A model generated the notes under the pieces. The model saw only the letters and a list, made by a program, of their open reading frames with translations. It searched no databases and was not told where the DNA came from. 64,000 nucleotides of DNA from Symbiodinium natans (taxonomy: Eukaryota; Sar; Dinophyceae; Suessiales; Symbiodiniaceae), in NCBI GenBank assembly GCA_905221605.1, contig CAJNDS010002475.1:338211-402210 (forward strand). The letters run 5' to 3'. Numbering within the stretch: position 1 is the first letter of the stretch; each line of letters begins with the position of its first letter. Below are positions 55,601 to 64,000 of this stretch, in pieces. Position numbers and translations under genes: made by a program.

Positions 55601-57501
55601 AGATAAGGGGAAATTTCAGAATGGGACACCTCAGAGTTGATTAGACCTGCTATGTGTTCGTGGGCTTCAGGACCTAGACTCTTCCAAGCTGATACTGGGG
55701 CTGAGGTGCTGGGGACAGCTTTCCCCACTGGCACTGTCTTGATTTGTGAGGATACCTGCAAGGCGGTGATCGCTGCTCTGGGCACTGCAGCTACTGAGTG
55801 CAAAGGAGAACTTTTGGAGAAGATTTGACTCGAGTATTCGCGCATAGTTTTTAGTGAGGCCTCCGTATCAAGCGGCTCACCTGCTTGATCCCTTAGGTTG
55901 ACTCTCTGCACTGGGCGCCACGGAGCAAGTTTCCTGAGAGTATGAGCCAGTTTGTGGGATTGTTGCCGTTTATCTTCCTGGGCTTGTAGAAGCAACTGCT
56001 CTTGCTTCTCTAGCTTTCTTTGTTTTTGCTGTTTTTTGAAAGTCCGCGCCTCCTCCTTGATGTCCTCCACAAGCTTCTGGCATTCTGAATTATGCTCGGT
56101 TCCAGCCCTCTTGTGCGCCTGGATTTGCCGCACTTTCTTCCAGTATTCCTGATGAATAGGACCTGCTACTGGCTGAGACTTGCGTGGAGGAGGATAGTGC
56201 TCAGCTGATACACTAACCATCACTTCATCCAGTTCTTGCCAAGACGGTCTCACTTGCATTGTCCTCACCACTGCTTCCGTCAGACGATGTGAGTATGCCT
56301 GCCAGTTGTCATCTTTCCGCCGAAAGCTCGCATCCAGGGCTGTGGCATCAAACGGCCGTGGCTTGCTGGGTGTAGGACTGTAAGGAGGAATGAACAGAGT
56401 GGCTCGCACTGGAAAGTGTTTTGATCCATCTCTGTAGGCAGCCACAGGAAAGTTCTTATCCGAGTAGGCCTCCTTGGATCTCCTCCGAGCATCGTGCAGT
56501 CTGACCAGCAAAAAATCGATCTGAGAGGAATATGTGCCATCACTGTTAGCATACGTACTGCGATGGCCAGAAGCCCATGTGTTCAGCGCAGTTAGTCCAC
56601 AGGATTTGCAGAGCGAGGGCAGTGTCTTCACATCCGCATTTGCAAACCGTACTCGATGAGGCACACTTGGTCCGATATGAGGACGTTCAGTCACCGCATG
56701 CGCATTGAAATCCCCAGCCACAATCAAGAAGTCACGTTGTGGGACTCTCTGTATTCGATTTTCGAGCTGTGTCATCACGTCCTTTCTCCTGCCTCTGTTT
56801 TCCGTCTTCGAGAGCTTTGAATCCCAGACGTGCTGGTACAGGTTCAGGAGATGTATTCTGGATCTCTGCCACGGGATCATGACGTGCTGCAAATGCCCTG
56901 GAACAATGGAAGTGCTGCGAATTTCTGAAAGAGGAGCCAGTGAGCTATGCACCAAGACAACCAGGCCAGCCTTGTGTCTGCTTGTTGAGCCACAGGTTAG
57001 GACTGACCACGGGCCTGAGCTGTAGACCTGGTCCTGCTGCCAATGCGATTCCTGCAGGAAAACGATTTTGATGTTCTTGTACTCTGTTGTTGCCAAAAGG
57101 GCCAGAATCTCGTTCCAAACTCGACTTGTAATTGAGCCTGCGTTCCAAGTAAGGACTTCCATGTCAAATTTGTGATGGATCTGTCTGTTCGGTTGAAAAG
57201 AACGCCTCTCCGCTTTCGCAGGAGACGCGAATTGTCCTTCATGAGCTCCTAGAGCCTGAGCTGTCAGAAGACGGCCTTTGTAAAGTGCTGCTCCCTTCGC
57301 CAGGGCAACTTTACAAGCTCTTTGGTAGCTTCGCTTGCCGGTTTTGTTCATGGTTAGCTGACTTCGCTGCGCATGCTGCTCAGCTTCATCGGGGGGCGCT
57401 ACTTCCCGAAACCCTCGATTCTGATCCATGGCTGGACCCTGGGACTTGGGACCCAGGCACCCAAGAAAGCTCGCTACGGCTACGAGAAATAAAATCCTCA
57501 T
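52681..57501 (-). CDS. LINE polyprotein: AP endonuclease, reverse transcriptase, zinc fingers, USP-like protease
   Basis: About 1,606 codons from an ATG at 57501 (alternatives 57429, 57351, 57162). Order: EEP/APE-type endonuclease from about residue 114 (MEVLTWNAG, IVFLQESHW, LIVAGDFNAH); reverse transcriptase about 638-900 (IPKPGKPATAMKNLRPIG, SVDLSKAFDSVNRHELLAAL, GIKQGCKLAPAL, catalytic FADD near 54975, LTYLGVQL); two C2H2 fingers (CSLCDRK, CSLCGQF) and two C2HC-like ones; then a peptidase C19-like domain at about 1355-1605. The last has NPHQLCYAHTVVHIL (Cys codon 53404-53406), RQEDASQFLAHII, VCIQIQRFEHL, SGHYRTGF (His codon 52810-52812), LADDDRS and a final SYLAFYVRV strand. The frame also extends upstream through poly-TTG to 57918, probably without function. 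Endonuclease and RT would nick target DNA and copy the element RNA; the protease role is unknown. Confidence 0.9.
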   Translation of the reverse strand: MRILFLVAVASFLGCLGPKSQGPAMDQNRGFREVAPPDEAEQHAQRSQLTMNKTGKRSYQRACKVALAKGAALYKGRLLTAQALGAHEGQFASPAKAERRSFQPNRQIHHKFDMEVLTWNAGSITSRVWNEILALLATTEYKNIKIVFLQESHWQQDQVYSSGPWSVLTCGSTSRHKAGLVVLVHSSLAPLSEIRSTSIVPGHLQHVMIPWQRSRIHLLNLYQHVWDSKLSKTENRGRRKDVMTQLENRIQRVPQRDFLIVAGDFNAHAVTERPHIGPSVPHRVRFANADVKTLPSLCKSCGLTALNTWASGHRSTYANSDGTYSSQIDFLLVRLHDARRRSKEAYSDKNFPVAAYRDGSKHFPVRATLFIPPYSPTPSKPRPFDATALDASFRRKDDNWQAYSHRLTEAVVRTMQVRPSWQELDEVMVSVSAEHYPPPRKSQPVAGPIHQEYWKKVRQIQAHKRAGTEHNSECQKLVEDIKEEARTFKKQQKQRKLEKQEQLLLQAQEDKRQQSHKLAHTLRKLAPWRPVQRVNLRDQAGEPLDTEASLKTMREYSSQIFSKSSPLHSVAAVPRAAITALQVSSQIKTVPVGKAVPSTSAPVSAWKSLGPEAHEHIAGLINSEVSHSEISPYLKDPRIAWIPKPGKPATAMKNLRPIGVISVPGKVLAGAVKTRIAPALQESSQLQPQFAYIRQRGVRDAIAKACQHLDFVQQLRQVHRRDLHKSQRGARQAQLSGALTISVDLSKAFDSVNRHELLAALDRLGTDPVTKELVVQLHSETSYNMGTSGLEIQVPTSSGIKQGCKLAPALWSALTLLVMSRMEQKWGPDSKQARDILTVFADDFLLQETFSSFPELQKVLLRIEALFQSLEDVGLEVNPTKSKALLMVQGTQQSIFRKKHTMRKEKQLHIVLPSGHKIPIHHKLTYLGVQLSYGSYKDQTVDYRIAQAQGKFELLRHILCSTKALEASKKLEIWRVYVESSLLHGLVATGITSSGLQKLQSKYSRMLRSIFKQHQHYSHIDTKTLFEQYKVQTPQAVLISQMKNYQDALDACQKSNPDQNIQWHLGLRGRIVALQQELQSMHLDLIEADQEVPCSLCDRKFSSAKGLQQHTLVKHGGQRANQLGPKFQVTVHSCKGLPQCAACHKQLRTMHQLRRHVESGTCSKLPELRERSSSCSGAESTALLLQPSVQDQLKRDPDLLLKKAHVTKHLRAYCSLCGQFIVGHKGVKQHIQKAHQAFWAGASDSVYANMRTHKRLLHKKEECRYCGMMVDAPVRHADQCVVLLQVYAMSAAMKKSTDPHIEYGTVTSELGIRAQEGSSQEASSTSRIRSHQAPASSQRDAPAEGRPSSVPVTAWSLAYHNPHQLCYAHTVVHILASLASEGILSDPYLRQILTEIDAVGGRSSSVDIRRLRQLRPLLTGWRFRPRQEDASQFLAHIIQRSHVLSADVWEARVQITAPVERISVEDRGGLILFLPDPPDGLSTLQQAISQWAHRGSTYGLLPGVNLVCIQIQRFEHLEKTNRPQVLDTTLELPEFIDNGTTTAVVSFRLYAFIIHLGDDWRSGHYRTGFLREEVAYLADDDRSPRRTTLLSDQICQGSYLAFYVRV

Positions 57502-57519
57502 CTTGGGCCAGAATCTTAC

Positions 57520-58320
<801 letters not shown>

Positions 58321-58385
58321 AAGAAGGACGACCGAAGCATCAGAAACAGCAACGGCAAGAAACAACAACACGAAGAAAACAGAGC

Positions 58386-59675
58386 AGTAAGAAGCTGTCG
58401 CAAGCAACAGAATTACATGGTCTAGCTCAGCTTCCAGATACCCGATCAGCATGTTCGGTTATGAACATGGTTGTGCCAAACAAAGAGCCACTCAGCGATG
58501 ACCTTTCTCCTTTTCTATGCTGTCACAGGATGCGGAAGGGCAGGCCTGGCTGCCTGACGGCTCTGTGAGTCTGCATAAGTTTCAGAGAAGCATCGCCAAC
58601 ACAGAATCATCCTGATGGTTCATAAAACCTAGGCACTGAACCCGGATAAACCCTGACTCCTCGCACTGCTGGAAACCACCGGCAGGGGTTAATGACCTGG
58701 TGCAATGCATCCTGGTTACAAAACAGCTCATGTCCGTTGCTGCAGTCCAGAGAGCCTCAAGCTTCAGTTGCGGCGCCATGTTGTGGCAGTGTTGTTCACT
58801 GTTGCTTGAGGATCATGTTTTGTGGGGGGCCTTTAGGTTAGAGCTGGGCGCTACAGCAAGCTGATCTTTTTTGAGCGTCGCAGGCATAGAGTGGCCTCCA
58901 AAGAATGCTCGAACACCCCGAGAACCCTCTTAAGACCCCTGCCGCTTCGGTGTTTTTTGGACATCCGTACCTGCTTTTAAACGAGCTTGCCCAATGTGCT
59001 TGCAAGTGCACTTGCAAACTCCGACAATTTGGCAAGCCGGTAATACGGCAGCTTGCCGGTAAACAAAACTGCAAAAGCAAGTTTTCGAGTTCCGAGGCCT
59101 GGTTTCGAATTGAAGATACAATCATAAGGCCGAAGAATGAATTGGAGCTCAGGGCCGATAAGTAGGATATCTGGGTTGTGGTTTGGTTCCGAACGTTCAT
59201 GAAACTGAAATAACCTTTGGTTCCAAAGTAGTCATGCCGTGTTGTAACCTGACGTTGCCTTTTCGGATTGAAATCGGGTACACGCTGTGTAGAGAGAGGT
59301 ATTAACTCTCATGAAGGCATCTCAAAAAATGCAAGGGCCAGGAGATCAACCATTATTGTTTTCTTTAGCTACTTCAAGTCGGGAGCATCCTAGTGTAAGC
59401 GCATGCCCCCAGGCGTGCGCTCGGTCTGCCCTTTGTGCCGCAGGGTTTTGGCGATAGTTATTCACGGACCCCTAAAACAAGCCTCAAAGGCCCTGAAGAC
59501 TCAAAGGTTTCTTGGGCCCTCCGTAACCCTTCAGGCCAGGAGCTTTCCCGATCCTTTGACCTTGACCCCGAAACCTGTGCAATATCCATACGTCTTTCTT
59601 GCAGTAGTTCAGGGCCATACCTATTCGTGAGAGGTTCGCTGAACGGCTGAACTGTAGCGCAGCCACCCCGCTTAG
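58386..59675. other. Probable 5' part of the unidentified gene ending at 59838
   Basis: No exon could be assigned. Frames such as 59435-59650 are open but unconvincing. Lies upstream of a clear terminal exon. Confidence 0.4.
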
Positions 59676-59838
59676 GCATGCGATTGGACTTTTGGAATCA
59701 CATGCCCGAGCTGTTGAGGCACAGGGAGTTCTTGAAGATCCCTCAGCTTCTGTTTATGAGGCCCTGACTTGCAGCCTTCAAGCTGATCGCAGCCCCGATC
59801 TCTACATCGATCCTGTGGCTCAAGCTCGCCTGAACTGA
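59676..59838 (+). CDS. Terminal exon of an unidentified gene
   Basis: After an AG|G acceptor at 59674-59676 the frame reads HAIGLLESHARAVEAQGVLE, then ASVYEALTCSLQ, then SPDLYIDPVAQARLN and stops with TGA at 59836-59838. Helical, amphipathic composition and a clean acceptor support a real C-terminal exon. The stop lies about 105 bp before the start of the next plus-strand gene, typical of closely spaced unidirectional genes. Family not recognised. Confidence 0.45.
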
Positions 59839-59940
59839 GCAATCAGATGGACGTTTCGGATGGCGTAGCATCTTGAGTGGACCCTCAATCACGAGCTTTA
59901 ACCAGAGGCCCTCCCAAAATCGGCTTGGATACCATAATTT

Positions 59941-59943
59941 AGG
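59941..59943 (+). promoter_or_regulatory. Candidate trans-splice acceptor of the propeller gene
   Basis: TTTAG|G directly precedes the ATG at 59944. In dinoflagellates mRNAs receive a 22-nt spliced leader at such AG sites. No promoter-like element was recognised in the 105-bp intergenic gap. An additional upstream exon cannot be excluded. Confidence 0.35.
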
Positions 59944-62900
59944 ATGTCTCGAAAATGTCGGGTCCTCAACATGGCTCTTTGGACCGGTCTGGTCCTCTCA
60001 CTGAAGGGGAAGTTGGCCAGCGCACAAACAGAGTGCGATGCAGAGAGGGCGGGCCTGTCCATGCTACAAGCCCACCTGGCCAAGGAGCGCAACGTGGACA
60101 GGAGTCGATATCACTGGGCCTCAGGCCGCGGGAATTTTCCCAACTACTCGGTGTCTCCACATCCTGCACCTTTCAAGGTTGGAGGCTCGCTTGCCTGGAA
60201 ATGGCACCATCCGCTAGGAAGGTTCGCAACGTTGACCTTCGGCACAGCAATCGATGCAGACAGCAACATTTACCTCTCAGCAGCAGATGGGATCCGAAAG
60301 TTTGACCCACATGGAGTTACGCTTTGGGAGTACTCTACACTTCCCGCGTGGGTTTACAATGCCCCAGCCTTGTACGATGGAATGGTGCACAGTAGCGACA
60401 CTGACGGTTATGTCTTTGCTTCTTGCCTGTCCTAAGATCATTTTCCGTTTAACTGAGAGCCGAAGCCTGAAGCCCCTTGTCCAAGCAATCGCACAGCGAA
60501 GGCTTTGGATATGCAAACCGGCAAGCAGGTGTGGAGGACCCGCGTCGCCGAGAGCATCGGCCAGGACAACGGCTTCAGCATGGCCCATGCTGGAATCTGT
60601 GCTGCACCAGACCATAGACTCCTGCAGGAATGTGCAGTTTCCTTGGTTTCTCTTCTTGGCACTGTTACACTGTGAGGAGTTGTGGTGGCAGCTTGCGATT
60701 GGCGCAAGCCGTCTAACTTCGACAAAGCCAACCACAAAATCAAGGGCTTGAATGCAAGCACTGGCGAAGAGCTATGGACATTTGAGCCAGATACTCCTGT
60801 GTGGAATTTCTTGCCTCTCTTCGTGGAAGGTGCGCAGCGATTTGTGCTTGATTGTTTCTGAGCATCTGCATCCCCACATCCCAGCCCCTGAAGCCTGGCG
60901 TCTTCATGAAAGGTGGATCCTTCGTGTTCCAGGACGTGGTGGGCAAAGCCCTAAACCCTATAATGTTGACCCTTACTCCCGAGACCACAGGGACCATAAG
61001 CCCTTCAAGGACATGACGGGCAAGGCCTACCGTGTGAAATTGGACACTGGCACCTTGGTGTGGAAGGCTGGCTGCAGAAGCATGAGCATTCATTAGCATA
61101 AGCATGAGAAACGCAATGAAATTCGAGAGAAATTTGCTTCCATGTTTGCAGGGCGTGGTTCCGAGGGCTGAACGAGCTGCATTTTTGTATGATGTTCTCA
61201 ACAACATCCGCAAGTACATCCAAGGGAGGAACCTCCACCAAACCCTGTCTCCGTAACGGCGGTTTTGGCATTCCTCCCTTTATGCCACAGCCTTTGCAGC
61301 TGTAAGGGTTCCATAGACATCGCCAAACCGCTGAAAGTCCCAAGGCACCGCTTTGCCTCACTTGTCAGCGTTCCCTTGGTGACGTGATGGTCGAACGCAT
61401 TCTCCTTCTCACACACATGCACAATTCGCCTCACTTTGCTCCACAGATCTCGGCTCCTGTTTGGCCAGGCCGGTGGCCTGGAGGGGACTTGGACCGACGG
61501 AAGTGCAGCCTTGGGCCCAAACGGCTTGGTCTACACGGCACTTGGGCAAACAGATAGCTGTTGTGAATCCACTCGTTTACCCCCTGTTTCTGAGCCACCA
61601 AGTTAACTCAAAGGTAGTGTTTTGTCCAAATTGACTTCTTGATTCAATGTTTACATCAGCAGTGCCCTTGAGATCGAAACGTAAACGCCAAGCACTACCG
61701 AGTTTGCCTGAGACAAGCCAAACTGGCGGAGCAAGTTGACCTCACCCAGGCGACGTATCCGGGGCTAGAACGTTTGACCGCGATAGCTTGAGCCCAATTT
61801 CACCTTCATTCAATGTCTACACCACAGGGCCCTTGAGCTCGAGCGCACAACGCTAGCGCTACCAACTTTGCCCCGAGCGAATCCAACATGATAGCTGTTT
61901 TGTTTTGCTTGTTTGATTTGTTTTAGTTTTCTTTCCGGTCGGATTGGGTTTGAGGTGCGGGAATGAGGATACGACATGGTACTGTACAGAGCCCAGGTAC
62001 ACAACGTTCATCCCATGCCGATCACCGAGATCAGCGAGTACAGTCCTGGAAACCTGAGCGCTTTCAACGTAAGCGATGGCGAGCTGGTATGGAGTGCTGT
62101 GACGCCGCGGCCACCGAACAATGCCCCAGCCATCGGACATGTCAAGAACCTGCCGGGGCTCTCGGTTGTCATGCCTTTGTGCCAGCAGGTTCGTCCGGGT
62201 TCAACCTGTGACGTCGAGGTTTCTGGGCTGCAGTGGGACACGCTTGAAAGTTCGTCGTGACTGCAAATCAAATCGGGTCTTAACGTGCTTGCCAAAATGA
62301 TTGAACAGGACAGGGGCACAACCTGCCGAGTTGCGGTGAGTTGCCTTTCATTCTTCCAACTTCCTAGAATGGAAAACGCGAGGTCTATGATGCAGAGACT
62401 GGCAGTTTGCGGTGGATATTCCATGGACCTACCCAGACTGGCTTATTGCAAGCCGCTTTGGCTAAGTATGCCACCGTCAAAACTTTAAGCCCTCCATCCT
62501 CTGCGTATCTACAGATGAGCGTTCCTAGTCTAGTTTGGTAAGGTGCGTCTTTCCATCTTGTCTAGAAGCAACTCTCCTCTCCCTTTCCTTCTTCTCCCTG
62601 TCTCTTCCTGCCTCGGCTTCCCGCTCCCTCTGCCTCTCTCCCACTCTGTCTTGGGCGCGCTCCGAGGCCGGAGATGCGGAGGGAATCGCGATGCGGACAA
62701 GCCACGGTATCCCAACATTTTGCCTGCCACTGGAAGGTCACAGAAATGTTCTCTACATTGGGTTTGAAAAATTCTTGTGGATTTGGTGTTTGGACGAATT
62801 GGAACCTTCAAGTACTTAACGGGCATTCAGGGCTTCCTGTCACTGGGCGCATAAAGGCTGTAAATGAGGCCAAATGGCTGGAGCGCGCCCGCAATCGACT

Positions 62901-63198
62901 CCGAGGGCACTGTGTTTGTGGGCAATGAGGAAGGCATTTTCTACGCACTGAGGGATTTGGATGGTGATGGGGTGGCATTTGGTGACGACGAGGTGGCCTT
63001 GCATCTGGGTCCAGTATTCAACCTCCTGTAAGCCTCGAACCCAAGGATGCAGACATTTCTGAGCGAGTGTCTTGCTGCATGCTGTTGCAACCCAGGTATG
63101 ATACCCGAGCAGCTTTCGCCGGATCCTCCAGTCCAGCAATAGCTCCAGGGCTGCTGGCAGTAGCTTCCTGTGATTCACTCTTCGTCTTCGAGACTTGA
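59944..63198 (+). CDS. Secreted PQQ-type beta-propeller protein, 11 exons, 482 aa
   Basis: All exons join in one frame (1,449 nt): 59944-60417, 60502-60592, 60677-60829, 60913-60935, 61010-61066, 61469-61537, 61997-62188, 62368-62440, 62682-62736, 62869-63027, 63096-63198 (TGA). Donors are five GT, four GC (60418, 61067, 61538, 62441) and one GA (60593); nine of ten acceptors are AG|G. The N terminus has a hydrophobic segment (MALWTGLVLSL) followed by KGKLASAQ, a likely signal peptide. Blade motifs of the A.D..TG...W type: KFDPHGVTLWEY, ALDMQTGKQVW, GLNASTGEELWTF, RVKLDTGTLVWKA, AFNVSDGELVWSA, VYDAETGSLRWIF, then GTVFVGNEEGIFYAL and a closing SSPAIAPGLLAVASCDSLF. DLDGDGVAFGDDEV looks like a calcium-binding loop. 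Fold is confident; ligand or enzyme activity is not known, and PQQ binding is not implied. Confidence 0.92.
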
Positions 63199-64000
63199 CT
63201 TGTGTTGGTTCGGCCAGGGTTGCGCATCGAGCGCAAGCCAAAGGTGCTCCACACTGGAGCACTTGCCACCTGCCAGAAAATCTGCAGGCACCTTGCCTGT
63301 CCACAAAAGGTGAAGCACCTTTCAAGCCAGAGCGCCGTTCTGAGTGCATGGCTTCTGGAAACACAACATGAAATCAATGACGTATTCGAAGCATGGAGAA
63401 GATAGATCCACTCATCGAAGAAATCTCACCTTTCTTCTTTAAAATGTATCGTGGAATGCGTGTTGTGGGACCGCTTCATGTCTCCGCTACAAAACCAAAA
63501 TTCATTTTGTCACGGGAAGATATTGTATAAGATATGCAACGGCTACCGCCAGTGCTGCCGACCCCAGAGAAGGAGCGTGGGGGTGGGGGCGGCCAGGGCA
63601 TGCGCTGCAGGGGGGTGGGTGGTGGGGTGAGTGGGGTGTTGGGGGGTAGTAGTGGAGGGTGTGGTGCACAGATGAAGTATCAAAGCACAGAGTGTAGGTC
63701 AAGCGAGGGAGGGGGGGCAGGCGGCATAGGCAGGGGGGATGGAGGGCAGGGGGATAGAGCGCAGCGGAAGAGAAGGGGGAGGGGCAGAGGACGGCGGAAA
63801 ATATTGCAGAAAAGGCGGTTCCTAGGGTTGCAGCCCTCAAACTCTGGGATTAATATCTCACCATCTTCATTTTCATCAATACATCATTCATTTCACCATC
63901 ATCATCTTCTTCATTCTCATCATTATGTCTTTTTTTATTCGTTTTATGGGAAGGGTTTCTGGGGCTTCATCATGAGTTCTTCAAGTTTAAGTGTATTCAT
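63199..64000. other. Downstream low-complexity sequence
   Basis: 63560-63800 is a G-rich tract (GGGGGTGG, GGAGGG runs); 63850-63930 is CATCATCTTCTTCATT-like. No gene recognised. Confidence 0.6.

Larger units (their letters stand above)
51597..57519 (-). mobile_element. LINE-type retrotransposon with C-terminal USP domain
   Basis: Non-LTR element on the minus strand: long single ORF (52681-57501) followed by about 1.08 kb of 3' untranslated sequence with internal tandem repeats. There are no LTRs and no RNase H or integrase signature. The right (5') edge abuts a (CAA)n array and the left (3') edge abuts the end of the 0.3-kb module. An intact frame over 4.8 kb indicates recent activity. Exact termini are uncertain because the flanks are themselves repeats. 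No poly-A tail is visible at the left edge. Confidence 0.8.

Overview
The window looks like nuclear DNA of a dinoflagellate, probably of the Symbiodiniaceae/Suessiales type. The case rests on gene structure. Recognisable genes are cut into many small exons. Intron donors are GT, GC and, several times, GA, while acceptors are nearly always AG followed by G, which is the documented dinoflagellate pattern. TTTAGGG-type telomeric repeats are scattered through the sequence in both orientations. All recognised host genes lie on the plus strand, as in unidirectional dinoflagellate gene clusters. A bacterial or organellar origin is excluded by the introns.

Layout. 1-24 kb: gene-poor, with a poly-G run, a palindromic array whose unit resembles the dinoflagellate spliced leader, about fifteen interstitial telomeric tracts, microsatellites, a hairpin-rich repeat field (6.3-7.0 kb) and one long unidentified minus-strand frame (22.8-24.0 kb). 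24.3-33.3 kb: the 3' part of a glycoside hydrolase family 47 alpha-1,2-mannosidase gene, with two members of a small TIR element family in its introns. 35.5-39.5 kb: a 12-exon mitochondrial carrier gene (311 aa) that rejoins in phase. 40.6-48.4 kb: a second, paralogous carrier; its second and third repeats closely resemble the SLC25A42 coenzyme A carrier. 51.1-58.3 kb: a LINE-type retrotransposon on the minus strand, bracketed by (CAA)n microsatellites and two nearly identical 0.3-kb modules. 59.7-59.8 kb: last exon of an unidentified gene. 59.9-63.2 kb: a complete 11-exon gene for a 482-aa secreted PQQ-type beta-propeller protein. 63.2-64 kb: low-complexity DNA.

The most unusual object is the LINE. 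Its single uninterrupted frame (about 1,606 codons) encodes an AP-type endonuclease, a reverse transcriptase, four zinc-finger-like motifs and, at the C terminus, what reads as a full ubiquitin-specific protease (peptidase C19) domain with Cys, QDA and His boxes and the last beta strand in the right order.

The host genes share no obvious pathway: N-glycan trimming, mitochondrial cofactor transport (two tandem paralogues) and a secreted propeller. Exon boundaries were worked out by hand from reading frame, family motifs and splice sites. The carrier at 35.5 kb and the propeller gene close perfectly in frame; the GH47 gene and the second carrier remain partial.
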